A stretch of 14,088 nt of DNA, from assembly GCA_902478935.1 (NCBI GenBank), contig CABSMV010000045.1, forward strand, positions 1 through 14,088, written 5' to 3'. Below, one piece after another: positions 6,666 to 12,618 of this stretch (position 1 is the stretch's first letter; each line of letters begins with the position of its first letter). The position numbers and the translations under genes were made by a program. Below the pieces are notes generated by a model. It saw only the letters and a program-made list of their open reading frames with translations, was not told the DNA's origin and did no database searches. The DNA is from an uncultured Collinsella sp. GTDB taxonomy: Bacteria > Actinomycetota > Coriobacteriia > Coriobacteriales > Coriobacteriaceae.

Positions 6666-6881
6666 TCTCGATCTGTGACAGTTGTAAGGCCGAAAACGGG
6701 CTAGATGTTACAGATTAAGATTATTTAGGCCGATATCGGTCGTTTGTCTCGATCTGTAACATCTAGGGTCGATTTTGCCGAGTTCCTGTTACAGATCGAG
6801 ATTATCTTCTCAGCGGAATTTGAATGTTTCGATTTGTAACAGGTGGGCCGAAAAATGGACTCTAACTGTTACAGATCGAGA
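6666..6881. repeat. Array of six alternating 15-mers spaced 40-41 bp apart
   Basis: The 15-mer TCTCGATCTGTAACA and its reverse complement alternate six times, starting at 6666 (+), 6706 (-), 6747 (+), 6787 (-), 6827 (+) and 6867 (-). Copies 3, 4 and 6 are exact; copy 1 has one change, and copies 2 and 5 have two each. The intervals between starts are 40, 41, 40, 40 and 40, leaving spacers of 25-26 bases. This makes three 55-bp stem-loops (6666-6720, 6747-6801, 6827-6881). Four of the five spacers carry a related centre like GGCCGAAAACGG (6688-6699; inverted in the third). It occupies the convergent region between the SGNH gene and thiD, with no ORF inside that looks real. Confidence 0.9.
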
Positions 6882-6891
6882 TGTTTGTGGG

Positions 6892-6930
6892 AACCACCGC
6901 AAAGGTGCCTGTCCCCTTTGCGGTGGTTTT
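6892..6930. terminator. Strong hairpin between converging genes, probable terminator
   Basis: A perfect 14-bp stem (6892-6905 with 6915-6928) and a nine-base loop, followed on the plus strand by TTTT (6927-6930). On the minus strand it begins 15 bases after the thiD stop and could end that transcript too, though no T-run follows on that side. The stem contains CCACCGCAAAGG, related to the repeats that flank yaaA. The loop and its edges read GGTGCCTGTCCCCTTTG. Confidence 0.7.
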
Positions 6931-6942
6931 GGGCTGCGAATC

Positions 6943-7773
6943 TTAATACTGCCACATGTGATTGACGGGGCCGGAGCCTTTGCCCATGTCAAAGCCGGCG
7001 GCGAGAGCGCCTGTTAGGTAGGCCTTGCCGGCATTGACGGCATCGGCAAGATCCATGCCTTGGGCCAGCGCGCAGGCGATGGCGGACGAGAGCGTGCAGC
7101 CGGTGCCGTGCGAGTTATTGGTGTCGATACGCTTGTGACGGAACCACGTGGTGAGCGGATCGCCCAGATGGTTGCCCTCGTCATCGAGCGGCGCGGGCTC
7201 TGCTAGCACATCGTTGGCCTCGTTGACAAAATGCCCGCCCTTAACGAGGGACGCGCAGCCAAAGCGGCGGGTGAGGAGCATGGCGGCATTTTGCTGCGTG
7301 CGCTCGGAATCGACCTCGTAGTCGAGCAGCGCCATGGCCTCGGGAATATTGGGCGTGATAACGGTCGCCAGCGGGAACAGGCGACGCGTGAGCGCCTCAG
7401 CGGCATCCTCGGCAATGAGACGAGCGCCCGAGGTGGCGACCATGACGGGGTCGACGACGATATTTTTTGCGTCCCAAGCGCTCAGGCGGTCGGCGATAAC
7501 CTCGATAATCTCGGCAGAGGAAACCATGCCGATCTTGACGGCGCTGGGTCGGATATCGTCAAAAACGGCATCGATCTGCGCCGCGACAATATCCGGGGAG
7601 ATGTTCTGCACAGCGGTGACGCCCAGGGTGTTCTGTGCGGTGATGGCCGTGATGGCCGTCTCGGCATACAGGCGGTGCGCCGTGATGGTCTTGATGTCGG
7701 CTTGAATGCCGGCACCACCGCTGGAATCGGATCCTGCGATGGATAGAACGGCGGGTACCTTACTGTGATCCAT
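6943..7773 (-). CDS. thiD: Hydroxymethylpyrimidine / phosphomethylpyrimidine kinase
   Basis: A 276-residue cytoplasmic ribokinase-fold enzyme. ThiD phosphorylates 4-amino-5-hydroxymethyl-2-methylpyrimidine and then its monophosphate, supplying HMP-PP for thiamine monophosphate synthesis. Seen: GSDSSGGAGIQAD (14-26) in the pyrimidine site, DPVMVATSG (108-116), ITPNIPEA (139-146), KGGH (178-181), and the anion-hole motif NSHGTGCTLSSAIA (220-233) with the catalytic Cys of the ThiD class. The length is normal; there is no fused ThiE or TenA domain. AAGGGAG lies five bases before the ATG. It follows thiC on the same strand across 181 bases that hold a GC-rich hairpin and a TATAAT box, so it may be transcribed alone as well as with thiC. 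Confidence 0.95.
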   Translation of the reverse strand: MDHSKVPAVLSIAGSDSSGGAGIQADIKTITAHRLYAETAITAITAQNTLGVTAVQNISPDIVAAQIDAVFDDIRPSAVKIGMVSSAEIIEVIADRLSAWDAKNIVVDPVMVATSGARLIAEDAAEALTRRLFPLATVITPNIPEAMALLDYEVDSERTQQNAAMLLTRRFGCASLVKGGHFVNEANDVLAEPAPLDDEGNHLGDPLTTWFRHKRIDTNNSHGTGCTLSSAIACALAQGMDLADAVNAGKAYLTGALAAGFDMGKGSGPVNHMWQY

Positions 7774-7818
7774 GTTCGCTCCCTTGTTCGGTCGGATTCA
7801 AATGGGTCTTCTGCCTGC

Positions 7819-7824
7819 ATTATA
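7819..7824 (-). promoter_or_regulatory. Candidate -10 box for thiD
   Basis: A perfect TATAAT on the minus strand, 46 bases before the thiD ATG. At 17 bases spacing the -35 reads CATACA, a half match to TTGACA that falls in the loop of the 7830-7859 hairpin. It may give thiD a riboswitch-independent transcript. Confidence 0.4.
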
Positions 7825-7829
7825 AAGTT

Positions 7830-7859
7830 GCCCGGGCCGGCTGTATGCCGATCCCGGGC
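7830..7859 (-). terminator. GC-rich hairpin downstream of thiC, possible terminator
   Basis: The outer arms GCCCGGG (7830-7836) and CCCGGGC (7853-7859), with an inner CGGC/GCCG pair, form a stable stem-loop. On the minus strand it is followed by AACTTTATAATG, which has only a short T-run. It lies 95 bases after the thiC stop and overlaps the -35 region of the thiD promoter candidate. Confidence 0.4.
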
Positions 7860-7877
7860 GGGCGATGCAATCTCTAC

Positions 7878-7895
7878 GCAAATGTAAGCAAATGT
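7878..7895. repeat. Tandem 8-bp direct repeat between thiC and thiD
   Basis: GCAAATGT occurs at 7878-7885 and again at 7888-7895, a 10-bp period that places both copies on one face of the helix. A 13-bp palindrome GTCAACAATTGAC (7902-7914) follows. Together they look like a possible protein-binding site upstream of the thiD promoter candidate, but nothing ties them to a known regulator. Confidence 0.35.
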
Positions 7896-7954
7896 TCACA
7901 CGTCAACAATTGACAGGCGCCAGCTCGTCGCCAGAAGCGGCCGCAGCGACAGGG

Positions 7955-9289
7955 CTAGTCCTCCATGCCGAGGTCGATCGTGGTGCCCTCGAAGATCTTG
8001 TTAACGGTGCGGACGGCGCACATCTTGCCACACATGGTGCAAGTGCCCTCGGTGGCGGCAGGGGATTCCTCGTAGCGCTTCTTGCCGGTGACCGGGTCAA
8101 GCGCGCACTTCCACATGGCGTCCCAGTCGAGCTTGCGGCGTGCCTGGCCCATCTTGTCATCCATGTCGCGGGCGTGCGGCACCTTCTTGGCGATGTCGGC
8201 GGCGTGTGCGGCGATCTTGGTGGCCATGAGGCCATCGAGCACGTCCTGGGCGTTGGGCAGGCACAGGTGCTCGGCCGGCGTCACGTAGCACAGGAAGTTG
8301 GCACCGGAGCTGGCGGAGATGGCGCCGCCGATGGCAGCGGTGATGTGGTCGTAACCCACGCCGATATCGGTCACCAGCGGCCCGAGCACATAGAACGGGG
8401 CGTTGTGGCACAGGCGCTTCTGCAGTTTCATGTTGGCGGCGATCTCGTCGAGCGCCATGTGACCCGGGCCCTCGACCATGACCTGGACGCCGGCGGCCCA
8501 AGCGCGCTTGCACAGCTTGCCCAGCTCGATCATCTCGGCGGTCTCGGTCGAGTCGTTGGAGTCGTAGAGGCAGCCCGGGCGGCAGGAGTCGCCGAGCGAG
8601 ATCGTCACGTCGTATTCGTGACAGATCTCGAGCACCTCGTCGTAGAACTCGTAGAAGGGGTTCTCGTTACCGGTGACTTCCATCCAGCCAAACAGCAGCG
8701 AGCCGCCGCGACTGACGATGTTCATGAGGCGGCCGGTCTCCTTAAAGGTCTTGATGACCGACTTGTTGATGCCGCAGTGGATGGTCATAAAGTCCACGCC
8801 GTCCTCGGCATGCGCGCGCACGACCTCGAGCAGATCGTCCTTGGTAAGCTTGACCAGCGGCTTTTCCATGTAGCCGATGGCGTCATACATGGGGACGGTG
8901 CCCACCATAAGCGGCGTCTCGTCGATGAGCTGCTGGCGGAACTGGCGCGTCTTGCCCGAGTTGGAGAGGTCCATGATGGCGTCGGCGCCGTAGTCCTCGG
9001 CGATCTTAACCTTCTTCCATTCCTCGGCGGCATCGGCCTTGTCGCCCGAGATACCAAGGTTGACGTTGACCTTGGTGGACAGGCCCTCGCCGACACCAAA
9101 GGCACTCATGCCCTTTTTGATATGCACGATGTTGGCGGGAATGGCGATGCGGCCGTCGGCCACGCGCTCACGGATGTACTCGGGGTCGCGATGCTCGCGC
9201 TCGGCGACTTCCTTCATCTGCGGCGTGATCTGTCCGGCGCGGGCGAAGTCGATTTGCGTGACGAGCTTGGGCTCGGTCTGTGTGCTCAT
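7955..9289 (-). CDS. thiC: Phosphomethylpyrimidine synthase ThiC
   Basis: A 444-residue radical SAM enzyme that rearranges 5-aminoimidazole ribotide into HMP-phosphate, the first step of the thiamine pyrimidine branch. Seen: NVNLGIS (75-81), SLGDSCRPGC (231-240), VEGPGHM (272-278), YVTPAEHLCLP (335-345) and the C-terminal cluster motif C417-TM-C420-GKM-C424. This is the CX2CX3C form I associate with the shorter Clostridia/Actinobacteria type; E. coli ThiC has CX2CX4C. The long N-terminal extension of proteobacterial ThiC is absent, so the length is right for this type. An ATG at 9313 is in frame, but it lies before the ribosome site GGGAG (9298-9302) and inside the riboswitch, so ATG 9289 is chosen. 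It is controlled by the TPP riboswitch just upstream; thiD follows. Confidence 0.97.
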   Translation of the reverse strand: MSTQTEPKLVTQIDFARAGQITPQMKEVAEREHRDPEYIRERVADGRIAIPANIVHIKKGMSAFGVGEGLSTKVNVNLGISGDKADAAEEWKKVKIAEDYGADAIMDLSNSGKTRQFRQQLIDETPLMVGTVPMYDAIGYMEKPLVKLTKDDLLEVVRAHAEDGVDFMTIHCGINKSVIKTFKETGRLMNIVSRGGSLLFGWMEVTGNENPFYEFYDEVLEICHEYDVTISLGDSCRPGCLYDSNDSTETAEMIELGKLCKRAWAAGVQVMVEGPGHMALDEIAANMKLQKRLCHNAPFYVLGPLVTDIGVGYDHITAAIGGAISASSGANFLCYVTPAEHLCLPNAQDVLDGLMATKIAAHAADIAKKVPHARDMDDKMGQARRKLDWDAMWKCALDPVTGKKRYEESPAATEGTCTMCGKMCAVRTVNKIFEGTTIDLGMED

Positions 9290-9290
9290 T

Positions 9291-9390
9291 GGCACGGCTC
9301 CCTTCGTTGGCATTACCCATATCAGGTTTGCGGGTCAGGGCGGGCGCGCCCAGTCTCAGCCTGCCGTCTTGTCCTGCAAGCTCCCCGTTT
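9291..9390 (-). promoter_or_regulatory. TPP riboswitch (THI box) in the thiC leader
   Basis: On the minus strand the leader shows all conserved THI-box parts in order: ACGGGGAGC (near 9388-9380), GGCTGAGA (about 9355-9362), CCTGACCCGCAAACCTGAT (about 9321-9339), and GGGTAATGCCAACGAAGGGA (about 9299-9318). ACGG at the 5' end can pair with CCGT (9294-9297) to close P1. The thiC ribosome site (GGGAG, 9298-9302) sits inside the 3' part, so binding of thiamine pyrophosphate would hide it and block translation. There is no separate terminator between the aptamer and the ATG, which favours translational control. Confidence 0.95.
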
Positions 9391-9404
9391 ATGTGGTGGG
9401 CTCA

Positions 9405-9410
9405 AGTATA
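9405..9410 (-). promoter_or_regulatory. Candidate -10 box for thiC
   Basis: TATACT on the minus strand, about 15 bases before the start of the TPP riboswitch, which is the right distance for transcription to begin just ahead of the aptamer. No clear -35 is visible. A TATGAT box facing the other way (9422-9427) could serve the divergent membrane-protein gene. Confidence 0.4.
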
Positions 9411-9460
9411 GCTCGAATGGGTATGATTGACGCGATCAGCATACCCGCAGGGAGGCGAAC

Positions 9461-9982
9461 ATGGAAGACAAGCATCAATATCGAGAGACGCAGTGTGACG
9501 TGTCGGCCGAGGAGAGCCGCGCCCATTATGGACTGGTCGCGATTGGTTTTGCGGTGCTTGCCGTGCTGGTGATTGCCTTTTGTATCTGGACGTTTGGTGG
9601 TCGCGGCGGCGCTGCCTGGGAGTTCGAGGCTGATGATAGCCTGCCGATCATGACGGTGAGGAGTACTGGCGGTAATGCCAATACGCTCGCCGTTCCGGGC
9701 GATTATTGGTACCCGCGCGATGAGTTTGTGCAGTTGCAGCTGAGTGGTGGGTCCATTCCAGGCGAAGAAATCGAACGCGTGACGTTTGACGCGGCGCTCA
9801 AAACGCTGACGGTGAAGCTCAAAGATCAAGGAGATGTGCCCACGACCATGGATATCGCCCTGACGGAATGGCGTCTGGAGCCTCCGACGGGTGTTGCGGT
9901 GTCCGAGGTTGAGCACGTCAAGATTGTCTATCAGGACGGTTCGACAAACGGGATTGCAAAGGCCGACGGTCTAGCAGAATAG
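9461..9982 (+). CDS. Single-pass membrane protein of unknown function
   Basis: A 173-residue protein. Residues 1-22 are polar (a short cytoplasmic tail), 23-45 form one strongly hydrophobic helix ending CIWTFGGRGG, and 46-173 form an acidic domain that is probably outside the membrane. The domain reads as beta-strands (FVQLQLSGG, ERVTFDAALKTLTVKLKD, DIALTEWRLEPP, EHVKIVYQDG), suggesting a small beta-sandwich. There is no lipobox or cleavage site, so it is likely a signal-anchored protein. GGGAGG lies six bases before the ATG. It is divergent from thiC, with a TATGAT box at 9422-9427. I do not recognise the family. Nothing links it to thiamine apart from position. Confidence 0.75.
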   Translation: MEDKHQYRETQCDVSAEESRAHYGLVAIGFAVLAVLVIAFCIWTFGGRGGAAWEFEADDSLPIMTVRSTGGNANTLAVPGDYWYPRDEFVQLQLSGGSIPGEEIERVTFDAALKTLTVKLKDQGDVPTTMDIALTEWRLEPPTGVAVSEVEHVKIVYQDGSTNGIAKADGLAE

Positions 9983-10010
9983 GTGTCGCGCCTAGCCAGC
10001 AAATTCATAA

Positions 10011-10080
10011 AAGTTGCGGTGGAATAGTTCCCGTTTGTGCGATAAAAGGCTCAAATAGGAACTATTCCACCGCAAGTTAT
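10011..10080. repeat. Palindromic repeat, copy 1 (3' side of yaaA)
   Basis: Perfect 18-bp arms 10014-10031 and 10058-10075 (TTGCGGTGGAATAGTTCC and its complement), with partial pairing continuing inward around GTTTGTGC/GCTCAAAT. The flanks read AAG before and GTTATA after. It lies in the convergent gap between the membrane-protein gene and yaaA, so it could act as a shared terminator; on the minus strand CTTTTATG follows. A close copy lies at 10951-11020. Confidence 0.88.
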
Positions 10081-10117
10081 ATAGAGAAGGCTGAGTGGTC
10101 AGTTTTGGGTGGCTGCT

Positions 10118-10927
10118 CTAGAGCACCTGTTCGTTGATGAACACGAGGGTGCCTGGGTATGAGAGCTCGGGGGCGTGGCGATAGCCGATGTCGAATGCGG
10201 GAAGTTCGCTTACATCCTCGAGCTTGTTTTCTGCCATCCACCGCACCATGGAGCCGCGCGCCTTTTTGCTGGCGGTCGACCGTTGGATGGGCCTCCCGTT
10301 GCGGATGCCCTCGCCAAAGAGGCACGTGACGGCTGTGGCGTCGTCCGCGAGGTGGGGCAGAACGGCTTTGGCGTATTCTACGCTGGCGAGGTTGACGATC
10401 GTGGTGTTTGAGCCTGCCGGGGCGATAGCCCGCGCGAGCTTGTCGCTCCAAAACGCATAGAGGTCTCGGGCATCGTCAACGGCGAGCTTCGCGCCCATCT
10501 CCAGCCGATACGGTTCGACGGCATGAAAGGGGCGTATGCATCCGTAAAGGCCCGAGAGGATCCACAGATGGTCTTGCAGCCATGCGAGCTGCGCGGCATC
10601 CATCACCTCGGGTGCCATGCTCTGGTATTGAATGCCGTGATAGGACATGACGGCAGGGGAGAGGTGACGGGCGAGTGCGGGATTGTCGAGATCGCCGTTT
10701 TTCAGGATGGGCCCGAACTCATGCAGGGTGTTGAGGCAAGGCCCCAGCAGCCTGTCGCTCACGTTCCACAGCGCCTGCAGGCCGGCTCTGCCTTCATTCC
10801 GCTCGATATCTAGCAGTGCGCGGTGGAGGCGAGCCGTCTCGCGCACAAAGGGTGGAATGCCCAGGACTTCAAAAGCATCTTGGGCCGCGCGCATTTGCTT
10901 GGCGGGCGAAATGATGACCTGCAGCAC
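10118..10927 (-). CDS. yaaA: Peroxide stress protein YaaA (DUF328/UPF0246 family)
   Basis: A 269-residue cytoplasmic protein. In E. coli, YaaA is induced by OxyR and lowers free intracellular iron during hydrogen peroxide stress; the fold binds DNA in vitro. Seen: the N-terminal VIISPAKQM (4-12), SYHGIQYQSM (95-104), LSGLYGCIRPFHAVEPYRLE (124-143, the strongest family signature), VNLASVEYAKAV (178-189), and KKARGSMVRWMAENKL (221-236). The length is close to that of E. coli YaaA (258). The start is GTG at 10927, with AGGAG five bases upstream. It stands alone, with a copy of the same palindromic repeat on each side (10011-10080 and 10951-11020). No peroxide regulator site was recognised. Confidence 0.93.
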   Translation of the reverse strand: MLQVIISPAKQMRAAQDAFEVLGIPPFVRETARLHRALLDIERNEGRAGLQALWNVSDRLLGPCLNTLHEFGPILKNGDLDNPALARHLSPAVMSYHGIQYQSMAPEVMDAAQLAWLQDHLWILSGLYGCIRPFHAVEPYRLEMGAKLAVDDARDLYAFWSDKLARAIAPAGSNTTIVNLASVEYAKAVLPHLADDATAVTCLFGEGIRNGRPIQRSTASKKARGSMVRWMAENKLEDVSELPAFDIGYRHAPELSYPGTLVFINEQVL

Positions 10928-10950
10928 GGACTCTCCTCTGCCAAAAAGGA

Positions 10951-11020
10951 AGTTGCGGTGGAATAATTCCTGTTTTGCCTGTTAAAAGGCATGTCTGGGA
11001 ACTATTTCACCGCAAGTTAT
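10951..11020. repeat. Palindromic repeat, copy 2 (5' side of yaaA), likely terminator of the aminopeptidase gene
   Basis: Arms 10953-10970 and 10998-11015 pair over 18 bases with one G-T wobble and one A-C mismatch. They match the arms of copy 1 in all but one base each, and the flanks AAG...AAGTTATA are shared too. On the minus strand it lies 35 bases after the aminopeptidase stop and is followed by CTTCCTTTTT, fitting an intrinsic terminator. The other end is about 25 bases from the yaaA start codon, so little room is left for a yaaA promoter beyond the repeat itself. Confidence 0.85.
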
Positions 11021-11054
11021 AAAGGGCTGTTTGGGCTCGTTTTACAAGGGTGGA

Positions 11055-12452
11055 TTAGGCACGCTCGAGGAAGGCCTTGTAGCCGCGGTAGGCCTCGTAG
11101 ATATCGGCCTTGTTGGCGACTTCCCACAGGGCGTGCATGGACAGGACGGCAACGCCGGAGTCGATGACGTTCATGCCGTACTTGGCCATGATGTAGGCGA
11201 TGGTGCCGCCGCCGCCCGCGTTGACGCGGCCGAGCTCGCAGGTCTGGAAGTCCACGCCGGCCTCGTCCATGATGTCGCGGACGAGGGCCACGTACTCGGC
11301 GTCGGCGTCGTTGGAGCCACCCTTGCCGCGGCTGCCCGTGTACTTGTTGAAGCACAGGCCGCGACCCATGAAGGCGGCGTTCTTGGTCTCGAACTTGCCG
11401 GCGTAGCCCGGGTCGAAGCCGGCGGACACGTCGGAGGAGAGCATACGGCTGCGGGCGAGCGCGCGGCGCAGGGCCAGCGGGCTATCCTCGCCGGCGAGCG
11501 TCATGATCTCGGCGACGGTGTTCTCGAAGAAGCGGCTCGTCATGCCGGTGGCACCCACGGAGCCAATCTCCTCCTTGTCGACGATGAGCGTGATGCTCGT
11601 GCGCTCGACATTGGCCACATTGATCTGGGCGAGCATGGAGGGGTAGGCGCAGACGCGGTCGTCGTGGCCATAGCCCAAAATCATGGAGCGGTCGAGGCCC
11701 ATGTCGCGGGCGGGGCCGGCGGGCACGACCTCGATCTCGGCGGAGAGGAAGTCCTCCTCCTCGACGCCGTACTGCTCCTTGAGGATGTCCAGGAACATCT
11801 GCTTGACGGGCTCCTTGGGAGCGTCCTTGTCGTCCTCATCGAACTTGACGGGGCGACCGCCCACGATTACGTCGAGGATCTCGGCATCGACGGCGTCCTT
11901 GGCGGGCTTGGACATCTGCTCGCTCGAGAGGTGGATCAGCAGGTCGGAGATGGTAAAGACCGGGTCGTCTGCCTTGTCGCCGATGTTGATGTCGACGGTG
12001 GTGCCGTCCTTTTTGCAGATGACGCCCACGAGTGCGAGCGGGGAGGCCACCCAGTGGTAGCTCTTGACGCCGCCGTAGTAGTGCGTGTCGAGGTAGGCCA
12101 TGTCGCCGGCCTCGAAGGCGGGATTCTGCTTGAGGTCCAGGCGCGGCGAGTCCACGTGGGCGCCCAAGATGTTAAAGCCCTGCTCGAGCGGGGCGGTGCC
12201 CAGGTTGACGAGCATAAGATCCTTGCCGTGGTTGGCGGCGTACACCTTGTCGCCTGCCTTGAGCTCGCGGCCTTCGGCGATCACGGTCTCCAGGTCGACG
12301 TAGCCCGCCTCCTCGGCCATCTTGATACCGGTCTTGACGCACAGGCGCTCGGTCTTGTTCTCGCTCAAAAACTGCTTATAGCCGCGGCAAAGCTCCTCGA
12401 GCTCCTCGATTTGCTGTGGCGTGTACTTTTTCCATGCGCAGGGACGCTCCAT
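11055..12452 (-). CDS. M18 family aspartyl-type aminopeptidase
   Basis: A 465-residue cytoplasmic metallo-aminopeptidase of family M18, which removes N-terminal, often acidic, residues from peptides and forms large tetrahedral dodecamers. Seen: GAHVDSPR (97-104) with the first metal ligand His99 and Asp101, GHDDR (262-266) with bridging Asp264, VDKEEIGSVGA (291-301) with the catalytic Glu pair 294/295, SSDVSAG (339-345) with Asp341, and SMHALWE (438-444) with His440. All expected two-zinc ligands are present. The open frame runs on upstream through polA, but AAAGGAG lies eight bases before the ATG at 12452 and the homologous region begins just after it, so this start is chosen. An extended -10 lies at 12502-12510. 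The gene is transcribed away from polA. Confidence 0.93.
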   Translation of the reverse strand: MERPCAWKKYTPQQIEELEELCRGYKQFLSENKTERLCVKTGIKMAEEAGYVDLETVIAEGRELKAGDKVYAANHGKDLMLVNLGTAPLEQGFNILGAHVDSPRLDLKQNPAFEAGDMAYLDTHYYGGVKSYHWVASPLALVGVICKKDGTTVDINIGDKADDPVFTISDLLIHLSSEQMSKPAKDAVDAEILDVIVGGRPVKFDEDDKDAPKEPVKQMFLDILKEQYGVEEEDFLSAEIEVVPAGPARDMGLDRSMILGYGHDDRVCAYPSMLAQINVANVERTSITLIVDKEEIGSVGATGMTSRFFENTVAEIMTLAGEDSPLALRRALARSRMLSSDVSAGFDPGYAGKFETKNAAFMGRGLCFNKYTGSRGKGGSNDADAEYVALVRDIMDEAGVDFQTCELGRVNAGGGGTIAYIMAKYGMNVIDSGVAVLSMHALWEVANKADIYEAYRGYKAFLERA

Positions 12453-12484
12453 GACGCAGACTCCTTTCGGATCGATCGTGCTGG

Positions 12485-12553
12485 TTGATGTACCGTGAGC
12501 CATCGTATCACGCGCGGGCTCAAGGTGGCGGGGGAGCTTGATGTACTGTGGCC
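12485..12553 (+). repeat. Direct repeat TTGATGTACYGTG between the aminopeptidase gene and polA
   Basis: TTGATGTACCGTG at 12485-12497 and TTGATGTACTGTG at 12538-12550 are 53 bases apart in the 166-base divergent promoter region. The first copy overlaps the likely transcript start of the aminopeptidase gene. It could be a two-site operator; this is a guess from position only. Confidence 0.4.
12502..12510 (-). promoter_or_regulatory. Candidate extended -10 promoter of the M18 aminopeptidase gene
   Basis: TGATACGAT on the minus strand (TG-n-TACGAT), identical to the element before pit (3315-3323). The transcript would start near 12495 and give a leader of about 43 bases. No good -35 is present, as is usual for extended -10 promoters. 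Confidence 0.4.
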
Positions 12554-12618
12554 GCGGGGCGGGGAGCGTGTAAACTGGAGTGAGCAAACCGTGCCCAGCC
12601 CAAAGCGAGGTATTCAAT

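Noticed and set aside
6666..6881. CRISPR array
   Set aside because: The repeats alternate in orientation, are only 15 bp, and the spacers resemble each other. CRISPR repeats are direct with unrelated spacers, and no cas gene is present.
7865..9430. 521-residue open frame on the plus strand opposite thiC
   Set aside because: It is antisense to a fully recognisable ThiC. The composition (runs of Gly, His, Val, Leu, Asp) is the mirror of GC-rich codon use, and no ribosome site or family motif is visible.
9461..9982. NusG domain II protein
   Set aside because: It has a similar size and one membrane helix, but the cysteine motif and dinuclear beta pattern typical of that family are not visible, so no family is assigned.
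11031..12488. 485-residue open frame on the plus strand opposite the M18 aminopeptidase
   Set aside because: Shadow frame of the same kind; the minus strand encodes all catalytic motifs of M18.
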